Shown: piece by piece, positions 44,866 through 53,419 of the stretch
Layout of the letters: each line of letters begins with the position of its first letter
How positions within the stretch are numbered: the first letter of the stretch is position 1
Assembly (NCBI GenBank): GCA_037045185.1
Contig: JBAOHQ010000004.1
Coordinates: 620,001-684,000, forward strand
DNA: 64,000 nucleotides
From: JAKOUY01 sp037045185
Lineage (GTDB): Bacteria; Actinomycetota; Acidimicrobiia; Acidimicrobiales; Ilumatobacteraceae
Direction: 5' to 3'
Notes under the pieces: model-generated
What the model was told of the DNA's origin: nothing
Databases searched by the model: none
Seen by the model: the letters and a program-made list of their open reading frames with translations, nothing else
Program-made: the position numbers and the translations under genes

Positions 44866-46268
44866 CCGGCCGGCTCCGCCAGCGTCACCCGCGCCTGGTG
44901 CGCGCCGAACGAGCCCTGCGCGTCTGGCGGCTGGCGGCGCGCAACGGGCTGCGCTACGTGGCCCATCGGGTCCGCAGGGTGGGCGCCGGGGCCGAGCGGT
45001 CGCAGGCGTTCAACGAGCAGTTCGCCATCAGCAGCGCCGCCGACGTGGCCCGAGAGCTCGGGAACATGAAGGGCGTGATGATGAAGTTCGGGCAGATGCT
45101 GAGCTTCATCATGGAGGCGCTGCCCGAGCCGGCCCAGCAGGCCCTGGCCAGCCTGCAGGCCGACGCTCCGCCGATGTCACCGGCCGCAGCCGCGGCGGTG
45201 GTGCAGGCCGAGCTCGGCGCGCCGCCCGAGCGCGTGTTCCTCGACTGGAGCCCCACCCCGCTGGCCGCGGCCAGCGTGGGTCAGGTGCACCGGGCGGTGA
45301 CCCGGGATGGCCGGCGGGTAGCGGTCAAGGTCCAGTATCCAGGTGTCGACTCGGCCATCGAGTCCGACCTGGACAACGCCGAGATGCTCTACCGGATGTT
45401 CTCGGCCACGGTGTTGCGCGGCCTCGACGCCAAGGGGCTGGTGGACGAGTTGCGCTCACGGATGGGGGATGAGCTCGACTACCGCATCGAGGCCGACAAC
45501 CAGCAGTTCTTCACCAGGGCGTTCGCCGACCATCCCTTCGTCACCATCCCGCCCGTGGACCTCGACCACTCGTCGCGCCGGGTACTGACCACGGAGTGGG
45601 TGGGCGGGCTGGGCTGGGCCGACTTCGTGGCCCAGGCGGATCATGCCGCCCGCCAGCGCGCCGGTGAGTCGATCTGGCGCTTCGCCCAGTACGCCGTGCA
45701 GCACCTCGGCGCCTTCAACGGCGACCCGCACCCTGGCAACTACCGGTTCGACCCGGACGGGACGGTCACGTTCCTCGACTTCGGCCTGGTCAAGCGGTGG
45801 ACGCCCGAGGAGTGGGCGACGCTGGCGCCGACGATGGACGCCATCGTCGTGCACCGTGATCCCGACGCACTGGTGGCCGCGATGGAGCACAGCGGTTTCC
45901 TCCACGCCGGCCATGGGCTGGACCCGCGCCGGGTCTACCGGTACGTCAGCTCGCCGTACGTCCCATACCTGGCCGAGGAGTTCACCTTCACCCGTGACTT
46001 CGTCAAGAACACGATGTCCAAGGTGGTCGACGTGACCGGGCCGTTCAGCGATGTGATCGCCAAGCTGAACATGCCCCCCACGTTCGTGATCCTGGATCGC
46101 GTGGTGTGGGGCGTCAGCGCGATTCTCGGCAAGCTCGGGGTCTCCGGGCCGTTCCGGCACATGTTCATGGAGTACCGCATGGGCGCCCAGCCGGTCACCG
46201 ACCTGGGCTGGCAGGAGCGGGCCTGGCGGCGCGAGCGCGCCGACCTGGGGCCGCCCGCGCAGCCGTAG
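44862..46268 (+). CDS. ABC1/UbiB family atypical kinase
   Basis: 468 residues. KFGQMLSFI and LASLQADAPPM are the KxGQ-type motif region, AAASVGQVHRAVTRDGRRVAVKVQYPG the Ala-rich loop and Lys, and FNGDPHPGNYRFDPDGTVTFLDFGLVKRW the catalytic HPGN and DFG. Members support quinone biosynthesis or lipid handling, using ATPase activity more than protein phosphorylation. It follows a small DksA-like gene with overlap. Confidence 0.92.
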   Translation: MTGRLRQRHPRLVRAERALRVWRLAARNGLRYVAHRVRRVGAGAERSQAFNEQFAISSAADVARELGNMKGVMMKFGQMLSFIMEALPEPAQQALASLQADAPPMSPAAAAAVVQAELGAPPERVFLDWSPTPLAAASVGQVHRAVTRDGRRVAVKVQYPGVDSAIESDLDNAEMLYRMFSATVLRGLDAKGLVDELRSRMGDELDYRIEADNQQFFTRAFADHPFVTIPPVDLDHSSRRVLTTEWVGGLGWADFVAQADHAARQRAGESIWRFAQYAVQHLGAFNGDPHPGNYRFDPDGTVTFLDFGLVKRWTPEEWATLAPTMDAIVVHRDPDALVAAMEHSGFLHAGHGLDPRRVYRYVSSPYVPYLAEEFTFTRDFVKNTMSKVVDVTGPFSDVIAKLNMPPTFVILDRVVWGVSAILGKLGVSGPFRHMFMEYRMGAQPVTDLGWQERAWRRERADLGPPAQP

Positions 46269-46278
46269 GCTCGCGCCG

Positions 46279-46683
46279 ATGACCACCGACCTGCTGGCCA
46301 GCGCGGCTCGATTCGGTGGCTACGCCGCGGCCGAGGCGCGGCTGTTCGAGGTGCTCGGCTCGTGGGCGCTCCAGCCCGCCGGTCCGGGCCAGCAGCGTCA
46401 CTTCGCCGAAGCCGGGGCGATCCACGCCGAACGGGCCGCCGCCTGGCGGGGGCGCGTCCCGGTGGTGCCCGGCGTCGACGTGGACGGGCTGTGCCAGGAA
46501 CCCCCGCCCGAGCTGCACGCCCACCTGGGGGCCTTGGCGGGGGTCGCGCCCGACGAGCGCCGCGCCGCCGCCGGCGAGTTGGTCGCCGCCTTGACCGATC
46601 TGTACCGCCGGCATCGAGCCGAGATCGACGCCCGCCTCGACGGCCCCACCGCCAGGCTGCTGGATTCGATGATCCCCGGCTGA
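46279..46683 (+). CDS. Conserved helical protein, function unknown
   Basis: 134 residues, mostly helical and Ala-rich. ARFGGYAAAEARLFEVLGSW then GQQRHFAEAGAIHAERAAAWRGRVP and VAALTDLYRRHRAEIDARLDGPTARLLDSM suggest an alpha-helical bundle with spaced Glu/His residues (E-x6-H...H-x-x-x-W-R), which recalls ferritin-like proteins. It starts 10 bases after the ABC1 kinase and is probably in the same operon. Confidence 0.55.
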   Translation: MTTDLLASAARFGGYAAAEARLFEVLGSWALQPAGPGQQRHFAEAGAIHAERAAAWRGRVPVVPGVDVDGLCQEPPPELHAHLGALAGVAPDERRAAAGELVAALTDLYRRHRAEIDARLDGPTARLLDSMIPG

Positions 46684-46713
46684 GGCGGTGTCGGGCCCCG
46701 CCCGGGCCGGCCC

Positions 46714-47232
46714 TCAGGAGGGAGCGGCGTTCTCGGCGACGAAGTTGTCGATGGCCACGACCCAGTGCTCGAAGAACTCGGCGACCCGTTCGCGATCCTG
46801 TGGCTCGAACGAGCCGAGCAGGTAGGCGAGAAGGTGGGCCCGGCGCTGGCGGGCGACGGTGTGCTGGGCCCGCCCGGCCTCGGTGATCACGACGTGCACC
46901 ACCCGGCCGTCCTCCTCGGAAGCACGCCGCTCGGCGAATCCGGCGCCGACCAGGCGCTGCACGGCCCGCGTTGCGGTGGAGGGATCGACGCGCAAGGCCT
47001 CGGCCAGGTCACCCATCCGCCACCGCGGCTCACGGGCCAGCAGATCCAGGGTGTCCATCTGCCCCTGATCCATGGCATCGACGTTGGTCCCGAACAGCCA
47101 GTCCCGCAGTACCGTGGCCGAGGCCCCGCGGCGGATGGCCACCCACGCCCAGCCGATGCGGGCCGCCAGCTCCCCGTTGTTGCCCTCGGTCAGGTCGACC
47201 GGTGTGACCCTGACGACCGGGGACCCCGACAT
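46714..47232 (-). CDS. MarR family transcriptional regulator
   Basis: 172 residues from ATG 47232. The winged helix is QMDTLDLLAREPRWRMGDLAEALRVDPSTATRAVQRLVGAGFAER followed by the wing SEEDGRVVHVVITEAGR. Long flanking helices allow dimerisation. An unusual ~50-residue N-terminus precedes the first dimerisation helix. It converges on the ABC1-linked helical gene; its targets are unknown. Confidence 0.88.
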   Translation of the reverse strand: MSGSPVVRVTPVDLTEGNNGELAARIGWAWVAIRRGASATVLRDWLFGTNVDAMDQGQMDTLDLLAREPRWRMGDLAEALRVDPSTATRAVQRLVGAGFAERRASEEDGRVVHVVITEAGRAQHTVARQRRAHLLAYLLGSFEPQDRERVAEFFEHWVVAIDNFVAENAAPS

Positions 47233-47310
47233 GGGCGGCAAGCTACCCGCCCGGGCAGCCCCCCATCGAACGGGGGTCACGCGGACCCTCCGCGCCGCCC
47301 TCCAAGGCAC

Positions 47311-47355
47311 CGTGGTCACCACATGTCTCGCCCGGCGAGATTTTCGGTGACCACG
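47311..47355. terminator. Nested palindrome downstream of tRNA-Gly
   Basis: Outer arms CGTGGTCACC / GGTGACCACG (10 bp, perfect) enclose inner arms TCTCGCC / GGCGAGA (7 bp, one-base loop), separated by symmetric 5-base bulges. It lies 19 bases past the tRNA-Gly 3' end on the minus strand and can end that transcript. Its arm shares the 11-mer GTCACCACATG with the palindrome at 20939. Confidence 0.6.
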
Positions 47356-47373
47356 TGGGGTTGTGGGGGATGG

Positions 47374-47444
47374 AGCGGGTGACGGGAATCGAACCCGCGT
47401 TCTCAGCTTGGGAAGCTGATGTTCTGCCTCTGAACTACACCCGC
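47374..47444 (-). tRNA. tRNA-Gly(CCC)
   Basis: 71-nt cloverleaf on the minus strand: acceptor GCGGGTG / CACCCGC, anticodon arm TCAGC-TTCCCAA-GCTGA (anticodon CCC), T-arm GCGGG-TTCGATT-CCCGT, discriminator T. Confidence 0.95.
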
Positions 47445-47470
47445 AGAAACGCTGGACAGGTTAGCGGGGC

Positions 47471-47665
47471 TCAGTCGTTGTCGAACTTGTCCAGCACGTG
47501 ATGGGCGGCATCGGCGATCTTGCCCTTCAGCCCGCCCTCGTGGGCGATCTCCTCCAGCCGGGCGTCGACCACGCCGAGGCGTCCCCGCTCCTGCTCGATC
47601 GGGGAGATCGAACCGTCCTCGTTGAGATCGTAGGGATTGCTCTCGGGAGTGTCGGCGTCGGTCAT
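47471..47665 (-). CDS. Small acidic protein with EF-hand-like loop
   Basis: 64 residues. SNPYDLNEDGSISPIEQERG resembles the calcium loop of an EF-hand or dockerin module (D-x-N-x-D-G-x-I-x-x-x-E). The rest is a helical, charged tail (GKIADAAHHVLDKFDND). No signal peptide. Possibly a calcium-responsive or structural protein; no family assigned. It is divergent from the binding-protein gene. Confidence 0.55.
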   Translation of the reverse strand: MTDADTPESNPYDLNEDGSISPIEQERGRLGVVDARLEEIAHEGGLKGKIADAAHHVLDKFDND

Positions 47666-47733
47666 GCCGTCAGTATCGCCCAGCCGAGTACCGTGCGGCT
47701 ATCGCTGATGTCCGATCCACGCTGTGCGTCGCC

Positions 47734-49011
47734 GTGGCCGTGGCGCTGCTGGGTGTGCCCGTCCCAGCCGGTCTGGCGGCGGGTCCTGGCGACTTCGGCG
47801 ACCTGCCGTCCGTGTGCGGTCCGGGGGCGGCCCGCGGGGCAACCGACCTCGGCGTGACGGACGCGTCGATCACCATCGGCACGGGCGCCGATCCCGGCAA
47901 CCCGGTGATCCCCGGGCTCGATCAGGAGCTGCTGGACACGGCCGTGGCCTTCGTCGAGTGGTGCAACGCGGCCGGCGGGGTGCTCGGCCGTCAGCTTGTC
48001 CTGCACCAGTACGACGCCGAGCTGTTCAACATCGGGGCCGTGATGCTGGAGGCCTGCGGGCGTGACTTCGCGCTGGTGGGCAACGGCTTCGGCCTGGACG
48101 AGGCCGGCGTGGACATCCGCGAGGGCTGCGGTCTCCCGCAGATCCCGGCGTTCACCGCGTCGGCGAAATCCGGCGAGTCGGCGACGTCGATCGAGCCCCT
48201 CCCGTCGTCGTCGAGCACCAGCGCGATGGCGACCATCTTTCGGCGGATCGCCGCGGTCGACCCCGCCGTCCTTGGGCGCTTCGGGATCCTCAACCACGAC
48301 CTGGCGTCCACCCGGCTCATCGGTCAGCGTGATCGCACCCAGGCCGAACTGGAGGGCTTCACCACGGTGTACGACGAGGAGTTCCCCGTCCGCGGGGTGG
48401 ACAACTGGCGACCATACGTGGAGAACATCCGCCGCGCCGGGGTCGAGGTCCTGCACGTCATGGGCACCGCCGAGCTACTCGCCCCGCTGATGCGGACGAT
48501 GTCCGACGTGGGCTACTTCCCGCGCTACATCACCCTGCAGGGCAATCTGTACGACCCGGCCGTGATCACCGAGGCCGGCTCGCTGCTTGACCGCTCCACG
48601 GTGCTGATCGACGGGTCGATCGTGCCGTTCGAGGTGGCGACGCCGGGCTCGGCGACCGCCCAGTACGTCGACATCTTGCAGCGTTACGTTCCCGGGGCGA
48701 AGCCCAAGGCGCTGGGGGTGTCCGGGTGGAGCGCCTTCCTGCTCTTCGCCACCGCCGCGGCGCGCTGCGGTTCGCAGCTCACCAGAGCCTGCGTCCTGCA
48801 GCGGGCGGCCGGCGCCGGGATGTGGACCGGGGGAGGGTTGCATGCCCCGAACGTGCCGGCCAACCAGCTCACGGCCGACGGGGAGTGCTCCTTGACCATC
48901 CAGGCCACCAGCACGGGGTTCGTGGTCAGCGACACCTTCACCGCGCCGAACCGGGGATGGTTCAACTGCGATCGGCGCAACGCTCAGCGGTTGCCGGCCT
49001 TGACCTCCTGA
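47734..49011 (+). CDS. Periplasmic binding protein (branched-chain amino-acid-like, type I)
   Basis: About 425 residues. VGVTDASITIGTGADPGNPVIPGLDQELLDTAVAFVEW-like N-terminus, the cleft segments GGVLGRQLVLHQYDAE and CGRDFALVGNGFGLD, and the second lobe EVLHVMGTAELLAPLMRTMSD follow the Leu/Ile/Val-binding fold. A hydrophobic start (CVAVAVALLGVPVPAGLAAG) acts as a signal peptide. The start codon is uncertain: GTG 47734 is inside this signal, so the true start may lie further up or be hidden by an indel. No permease or ATPase is adjacent. It overlaps the convergent aminotransferase by 28 bases. Confidence 0.7.
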   Translation: MAVALLGVPVPAGLAAGPGDFGDLPSVCGPGAARGATDLGVTDASITIGTGADPGNPVIPGLDQELLDTAVAFVEWCNAAGGVLGRQLVLHQYDAELFNIGAVMLEACGRDFALVGNGFGLDEAGVDIREGCGLPQIPAFTASAKSGESATSIEPLPSSSSTSAMATIFRRIAAVDPAVLGRFGILNHDLASTRLIGQRDRTQAELEGFTTVYDEEFPVRGVDNWRPYVENIRRAGVEVLHVMGTAELLAPLMRTMSDVGYFPRYITLQGNLYDPAVITEAGSLLDRSTVLIDGSIVPFEVATPGSATAQYVDILQRYVPGAKPKALGVSGWSAFLLFATAAARCGSQLTRACVLQRAAGAGMWTGGGLHAPNVPANQLTADGECSLTIQATSTGFVVSDTFTAPNRGWFNCDRRNAQRLPALTS

Positions 49012-49862
49012 TAGGCGGCGTAGAGCACCCTGCCCACCGGTCCGGGACGACCGCTGCCCACCGGCTCACCGTCCAGGGTGGTGACGGCCAGGACCTCCTT
49101 GGTGGCCGATGACAGCAGCACCTCCGTGGCTCCACGAACCTCGGCCTCGGCGATTGGCCGGCGGGTGAAGCCGATGCCGGTCGCCGCGCACAACTCCTCG
49201 ATCAACCCGACACGCACCCCGTCGAGCAAGTGCGGCCCGGCCGGCGGGCCAACGACCGTGGCCCCATCGACCACCCACACGTTGCTGGACGACGCCTCGG
49301 TCAGCCAGCCGTCGCGGAACATCACGGTCTCCACGGCGCCGGCGTCGGCGGAGATCTGCCTGGCCAGCACATTGCCCAGCAGCGACGTGCACTTGATGTC
49401 GGCGTGCTGCCAGCGCAGGTCGGCCGCCGAGACGCAGGCCACACCAGCGGCGCGGACCTCGGCGGACGGTTGACGCATCGGCATGACCATGGCGAACACC
49501 GTCGGTTCGATCCCCTGTGGCATCACGTGGTCGCGCAGGGCCACGCCGCGGGTCACCTGCACGTAGACCAGCACGTCGTCGAGCTCCTGGGCGTCGACGA
49601 GCTCACCGACGATCGCTGCCCACCTCGCCTCGCCGTGCGGGTTGGTGATGCGCAGCGTGGAGAGGTTGCGGTGCAGCCGGGCGAGGTGCTGTTCGAGGCG
49701 GAACGGCCGCCGGGCGTACACCGGCACGACCTCGTAGATCCCGTCGCCGAAGATGAAGCCGCGATCGAGGACGGACACGGTGGCTTCGTTGAGCGGCACC
49801 AGCCGGCCGTTCAGATGGCACGGCGCGGTGGGGAGATCGTCAAGCGAGGGCATCGGCCCCAT
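48984..49862 (-). CDS. Class IV aminotransferase (D-alanine / aminodeoxychorismate lyase-like)
   Basis: About 292 residues. SVLDRGFIFGDGIYEVVPVYARRPFRLEQHLARL, the PLP lysine in DIKCTSLLGNVLARQ, and EASSSNVWVVDG followed by LLDGVRVGLIEEL define fold-type IV PLP enzymes. The segment pattern is closest to D-amino-acid aminotransferase. Substrates could be D-amino acids, branched-chain acids or aminodeoxychorismate. Starts at ATG 49853 or 49862 with no clear ribosome site. The gene is isolated. Confidence 0.85.
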   Translation of the reverse strand: MGPMPSLDDLPTAPCHLNGRLVPLNEATVSVLDRGFIFGDGIYEVVPVYARRPFRLEQHLARLHRNLSTLRITNPHGEARWAAIVGELVDAQELDDVLVYVQVTRGVALRDHVMPQGIEPTVFAMVMPMRQPSAEVRAAGVACVSAADLRWQHADIKCTSLLGNVLARQISADAGAVETVMFRDGWLTEASSSNVWVVDGATVVGPPAGPHLLDGVRVGLIEELCAATGIGFTRRPIAEAEVRGATEVLLSSATKEVLAVTTLDGEPVGSGRPGPVGRVLYAAYQEVKAGNR

Positions 49863-49872
49863 TGTCGCAGCG

Positions 49873-50064
49873 TTACCCCGACGGTTGTTCCAGCAGGTAC
49901 ACGACGATCGCCTCGACCTCGTCGGTGGTGAGGCGCAGGCCGGCATGGCCGGGGTCGGCCCGCCACCACCGAAGGCCGAGGTAGTCATGCACGACCCGAC
50001 ACCGCGGGCAGGACGTCGGTTCCAGGTGTTGGACCGGCAGGTCTCGCGCCGGGGCATCGTCACC
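49873..50064 (-). CDS. Possible small CxxC protein
   Basis: Short frame on the minus strand that reads LPVQHLEPTSCPRCRVVHDY followed by LGLRWWADPGHAGL and a helical end (LTTDEVEAIVVYLLEQPSG, stop 49873-49875). It has a CxxC pair and coding-like composition, but no ATG/GTG start in a good place, so the 5' end is a guess. It would be upstream of the aminotransferase gene and divergent from TetR. Confidence 0.3.
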   Translation of the reverse strand, partial: GDDAPARDLPVQHLEPTSCPRCRVVHDYLGLRWWRADPGHAGLRLTTDEVEAIVVYLLEQPSG

Positions 50065-50090
50065 TCGGTTGCAGGGGTACCCTCCGATCC

Positions 50091-50669
50091 GTGACCCCCG
50101 AGTTGCAGGCCCGCCGCAGCGACCCTCGCTATCAGCGCCTGATGGAGGTCACCCGGGAGGCGGCGAGCGGCGGCTACGAGCACGTCTCGATCCGCGCCAT
50201 CGCCCGTGCCGCGCAGATGTCGATGACCACCATCTACCAGTACTGCCGCTCCAAGGATCACCTCATCGCCGAGGCCCATCTCGACTGGATGGAGCAGTTC
50301 AGCGAGTCACTGGTCGCCCGGCCACCCCGGGGCCGTTCGGCCAAGGCGCGAGTGCTGGCGGTGATCGACGCCATCACCGAGTCATGGGTCGACGAACACG
50401 TGGCCGCCACCACGTTGATGCGGTCCATCTACGCCCTCGACCCCGGCGTGCGTGACGTGCGCAGCCTGAGTGGCGAGATCCACCGGCGGATCATGGACGT
50501 GGCTCTCGGCGACGGCGAGATCCGCCGGCGCGCCGAGCTGATCGAGGTGATCGGGCATCTGCTGAACAGCGTCACCTACGGCTGGGTCGTCGGTTCCTAC
50601 TCGCCCGAGGACGGGCGGCGCACGCTTCGCCGTGACATCGGCGCCTTGATCGACGCCTTCAGTCCGTAG
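50091..50669 (+). CDS. TetR family transcriptional regulator
   Basis: 192 residues. The N-terminal helix-turn-helix is HVSIRAIARAAQMSMTTIYQ then YCRSKDHLIAEAHLDWMEQF. The C-terminal helical domain (VDEHVAATTLMRSIYALDPG) would bind a ligand, perhaps a fatty-acyl- or steroid-CoA as in several actinobacterial relatives (inference). It begins a rightward run with the LLM gene 9 bases downstream, and may bind the dyad at 52959-52970. Confidence 0.9.
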   Translation: MTPELQARRSDPRYQRLMEVTREAASGGYEHVSIRAIARAAQMSMTTIYQYCRSKDHLIAEAHLDWMEQFSESLVARPPRGRSAKARVLAVIDAITESWVDEHVAATTLMRSIYALDPGVRDVRSLSGEIHRRIMDVALGDGEIRRRAELIEVIGHLLNSVTYGWVVGSYSPEDGRRTLRRDIGALIDAFSP

Positions 50670-50678
50670 CGTGAGCCG

Positions 50679-51896
50679 ATGGAATTCGGCATCTTCCTCA
50701 ACGGCTACATCCCGGGCCCCGGTGCTCACGACACCGAGTGGGAGCACAACTCGCTGATGCGTGAGATGCAGTACGGCATCCACGCCGACCGGCACAACTG
50801 GAAGTACCTGTGGTTCGGCGAGCACCACGCCCTCACCGAGTACAGCCACCTCTCGGCGCCAGAGGTGATGATGGGCTACGTCGCGGCGAACACGTCGTAC
50901 ATCCATCTGGGCACGGCGATCAACAGCCTCTCGCCGCGCAAGGAGCATCCGGTGCGCTACGCCGAGCGGGCGGCGATGCTTGACCACGTGACCAACCGCC
51001 GTTTCGAGTGGGGCACGGGACGCGGCGCGGGCAGCCACGAGGTCGCCTCGTTCAACATCCTGGACACCAACTCGACCAAGGCCGAGTGGGACGAGGTGGT
51101 GCGCGAGATCCCGCGGATGTGGGAGCAGGTGGACTACAGCCACGAGGGCTCGTTCACCGTGCCCACGCCGCACAACATCCTGCCCAAGCCGTACGGTCCC
51201 GGGCATCCGCCCATCTGGGTGGCCTGCGGCAACCCACCCACGTTCGCCAAGGCCGGTGAGCTGGGCATCGGCGCCATCGCCTTCAACTTCGAGCCGATCT
51301 ACACGCTGCGCGGCCGGATCGCCGCCTACAAGGAAGCGATCGCCAACTGCACCGAGCCGCTCGGGCAGTTCACGAACGACAACGTGATGATGACCAACGG
51401 CGTGATCTGCCTGGAGGATCGTGACCGGGCTCGCCGGATCGCCCTCGACCGGTTGAGCAGCTACCTGGTCACGATGGTCAACCTGTACCACGACACCATG
51501 CCGAAGTCACCGGACGCCATCACCTGGCCGGCGCCGCCCACCCGCCTGCGTGACATCGCCGGCTCGGACCCCGACGCGTTCCTCGACCAGTTGATCGCCG
51601 GGGGGTACATGATGGTGGGCAACCCGGAGGAGGTCTCCGAGCAGCTCACGGCCTACTCGTCGGTCGGATGCGACCAGCTCGTGTTCGGCGTGCCCCAGGA
51701 CCTGTACCCCGACGAGTTGATGGAGTTGATCGAATTGTTCGGCGACCAGGTGATCCCCGAGCACGACCGTGACCGGGTCCACTCCACGGACCGGTACCGG
51801 GCCACCGCCCAGCCGAAGTACCCGCGCTTCAACCACCCGCTGCCGGATGTGGAGTGGCCCACCAAGCTGCCCACGACGGCGACGCCCGTGCGCTAG
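50679..51896 (+). CDS. LLM-class flavin-dependent monooxygenase
   Basis: 405 residues, FMN-type. FGIFLNGYIPGPGAHDTEWEHNS..., KYLWFGEHHALTEYSHLSAP, IHLGTAINSLSPRKEHPVRYAER and FEWGTGRGAGSHEVASF match bacterial luciferase-like monooxygenases. The longer length fits the group that needs a flavin reductase partner, which is not encoded nearby. It follows the TetR gene after 9 bases and is probably co-transcribed. Substrate unknown; neighbours suggest catabolism of a lipid-like compound. Confidence 0.85.
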   Translation: MEFGIFLNGYIPGPGAHDTEWEHNSLMREMQYGIHADRHNWKYLWFGEHHALTEYSHLSAPEVMMGYVAANTSYIHLGTAINSLSPRKEHPVRYAERAAMLDHVTNRRFEWGTGRGAGSHEVASFNILDTNSTKAEWDEVVREIPRMWEQVDYSHEGSFTVPTPHNILPKPYGPGHPPIWVACGNPPTFAKAGELGIGAIAFNFEPIYTLRGRIAAYKEAIANCTEPLGQFTNDNVMMTNGVICLEDRDRARRIALDRLSSYLVTMVNLYHDTMPKSPDAITWPAPPTRLRDIAGSDPDAFLDQLIAGGYMMVGNPEEVSEQLTAYSSVGCDQLVFGVPQDLYPDELMELIELFGDQVIPEHDRDRVHSTDRYRATAQPKYPRFNHPLPDVEWPTKLPTTATPVR

Positions 51897-51901
51897 CAGG
51901 G

Positions 51902-52117
51902 TCAGGCGGCGTCGGTCAGCCAGTCGGTCTGCGGGCGGATGCTGTAGGTGGTGAGCAGGGCACGGATGAAGTCGTTGTCGTGCAACGGGTCGCTTGGCTC
52001 GGCAACGGCGACACCGCGGGCGCGCATGTCGGCCAGCAGGTCGCCGATCACCCGCTCGTGGGTCAGGTCGTCGGTGTGATCCAGTGACTTCTTCAGCTCA
52101 TCGAAGTCCATGAACAC
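51902..52117 (-). CDS. Small protein linked to the 278-residue gene
   Basis: 71 residues. FDELKKSLDHTDDLTHERVIGDLLADMRARGVAVAEPSDPLHDNDFIRALLTTYS is helical and acidic. The ATG overlaps the upstream 278-residue gene's 3' end by 20 bases, so translation is coupled. It could be a subunit or stabilising partner. No family recognised. Confidence 0.5.
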   Translation of the reverse strand: MFMDFDELKKSLDHTDDLTHERVIGDLLADMRARGVAVAEPSDPLHDNDFIRALLTTYSIRPQTDWLTDAA

Positions 52118-52934
52118 CTCGGAAGCTCCAGTGCACGAGCAGGCGCATCTGCTCGGCCCGGTAGGTGCGGACCACCTCGCCGTCGGTGGTGATCGCCCAG
52201 TCGTCGCCGTCCGCCCGGTACTCGATCATCGAGCGGTGCTTGAGCCCGTCGATCACTCGGTCCTGCGGATCACCCACCGGATCCCCGCGGTGGAACATCA
52301 CCTCGTTCTGGACGACCACACCCCGGTTCCATAGGGGCGTGTCGAGATGAGCAGGCGGCTCCAACGGGCCGTCCGGCCAGTAGGTGAACGTGCCGCGCGG
52401 GCCGCGGTACCACCACGTGATGACCTGGGCCATCTTCACCAGGTAGTCGGTGAACAGGCCCGATTTGGCCATGATGTTCTGCAGCCACACCGGTGAGTTC
52501 TCGTAGCGGATGCCGCGGAACGTGGTGGCATCGAGGTGCGGGTTCAGCCCGCTGCGGTGCGGACCGCACAGGTTGAACAGCATCATCGTCGGCCTGGCGT
52601 ACGCCGCGCCCCAGTAGCCCTTGACCTGGTCGAGGAACGCCTGGTTGTAGAAGCAGTCGCGGATCTCGTCGTACAGGCAGGTCATCCCCTCGGCGAACAG
52701 ACCGCGGAAGTGCGCTGTGGCGATGTCGTCCAGCGTCAGCCCGTGGTCCTGCGGGACGATGCCCGACGAGGTGGCGATCAGCTCCTCCACGGACGTGAAG
52801 TGGTGGGCGGTGATCGTGGGCCACGGGCCGCGCTGCTTGACGATGCCGAACAGCCGCTCGTACTGGTCCTCGGTGTACACCCCGTCGAGCAGGCGCGGCG
52901 GGGCAACTGGTCGCAACACCCGGGCAAGGTCCAT
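52098..52934 (-). CDS. Uncharacterised protein, possible Fe(II)/2OG-type oxygenase
   Basis: 278 residues. GLNPHLDATTFRG holds an H-x-D pair, and 95 residues later NEVMFHRGDPVGDP holds a His preceded by a hydrophobic strand; an Arg follows in LKHRSMIEY. This H-x-D ... H spacing is seen in non-haem iron oxygenases, but no full family match can be claimed. Leftward, with the dyad at 52959-52970 25 bases upstream and a divergent NTF2-like gene. It probably acts on the same substrate as the neighbouring dehydrogenases (inference). Confidence 0.5.
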   Translation of the reverse strand: MDLARVLRPVAPPRLLDGVYTEDQYERLFGIVKQRGPWPTITAHHFTSVEELIATSSGIVPQDHGLTLDDIATAHFRGLFAEGMTCLYDEIRDCFYNQAFLDQVKGYWGAAYARPTMMLFNLCGPHRSGLNPHLDATTFRGIRYENSPVWLQNIMAKSGLFTDYLVKMAQVITWWYRGPRGTFTYWPDGPLEPPAHLDTPLWNRGVVVQNEVMFHRGDPVGDPQDRVIDGLKHRSMIEYRADGDDWAITTDGEVVRTYRAEQMRLLVHWSFRGVHGLR

Positions 52935-52958
52935 CTGGGTCTCCCTTCCGTCGAAACA

Positions 52959-52970
52959 GTAACGTATTAC
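52959..52970. promoter_or_regulatory. Candidate TetR operator in divergent promoter
   Basis: GTAACGTATTAC, a GTAA-N4-TTAC dyad in the 38-bp gap between two divergent genes; it ends 2 bases before the NTF2-like start. The short gap implies nearly leaderless transcripts, and a bound repressor would block both directions. The TetR at 50091 is the candidate ligand-responsive regulator. Confidence 0.45.
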
Positions 52971-52972
52971 TT

Positions 52973-53419
52973 GTGATCACCTCAGCAGAAGTCATGGACC
53001 TGGTAGGGCGGTGGTGGGTGGAGTACGACGAGGGCAACGTCGACGTCTGGCCCGACCTGTTCACCGCCGACGCCCGCTTCACCTGCCGCACCGACACCGG
53101 GCAGACGGCGTACGAGGAGTTCGTCCGCGCCGACATCTCCGGGCGCGACGACCTGCTCCGCTGGCAGACAGCGCATCGCCGGGCCAGCCCGTACCCGTTG
53201 CGGCACAACGCCGCCAACATCCACGTGACCGGACGATCGGCCGCTGGCGCGTCGTTCCGCTCGTACATCGTCGTGACCCACATCGTCGACGGGAAGGTCA
53301 CGCCGCTCTCCACGGCCGTGGTCAGTGGCGCCGTGCGGCGCGACGGGGATGACCTGGCGCTCAGCGAGCTGCACGTCGTGCTCGACACCAAGACGTCGGT
53401 GGTGTTCAGTGAGCGTTGA
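52973..53419 (+). CDS. SnoaL/NTF2-like polyketide-cyclase-fold protein
   Basis: 148 residues. ITSAEVMDLVGRWWVEYDEGNVDVWPDLFTADARF, a His in PLRHNAANIHVTG and the curved sheet (SYIVVTHIVDGKVTPLSTAVV) mark the SnoaL/NTF2-like cone fold, used by isomerases, dehydratases and cyclases. GTG 52973. It overlaps the SDR start by 11 bases, so it acts in the same pathway as the dehydrogenases that follow. Confidence 0.75.
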   Translation: MITSAEVMDLVGRWWVEYDEGNVDVWPDLFTADARFTCRTDTGQTAYEEFVRADISGRDDLLRWQTAHRRASPYPLRHNAANIHVTGRSAAGASFRSYIVVTHIVDGKVTPLSTAVVSGAVRRDGDDLALSELHVVLDTKTSVVFSER

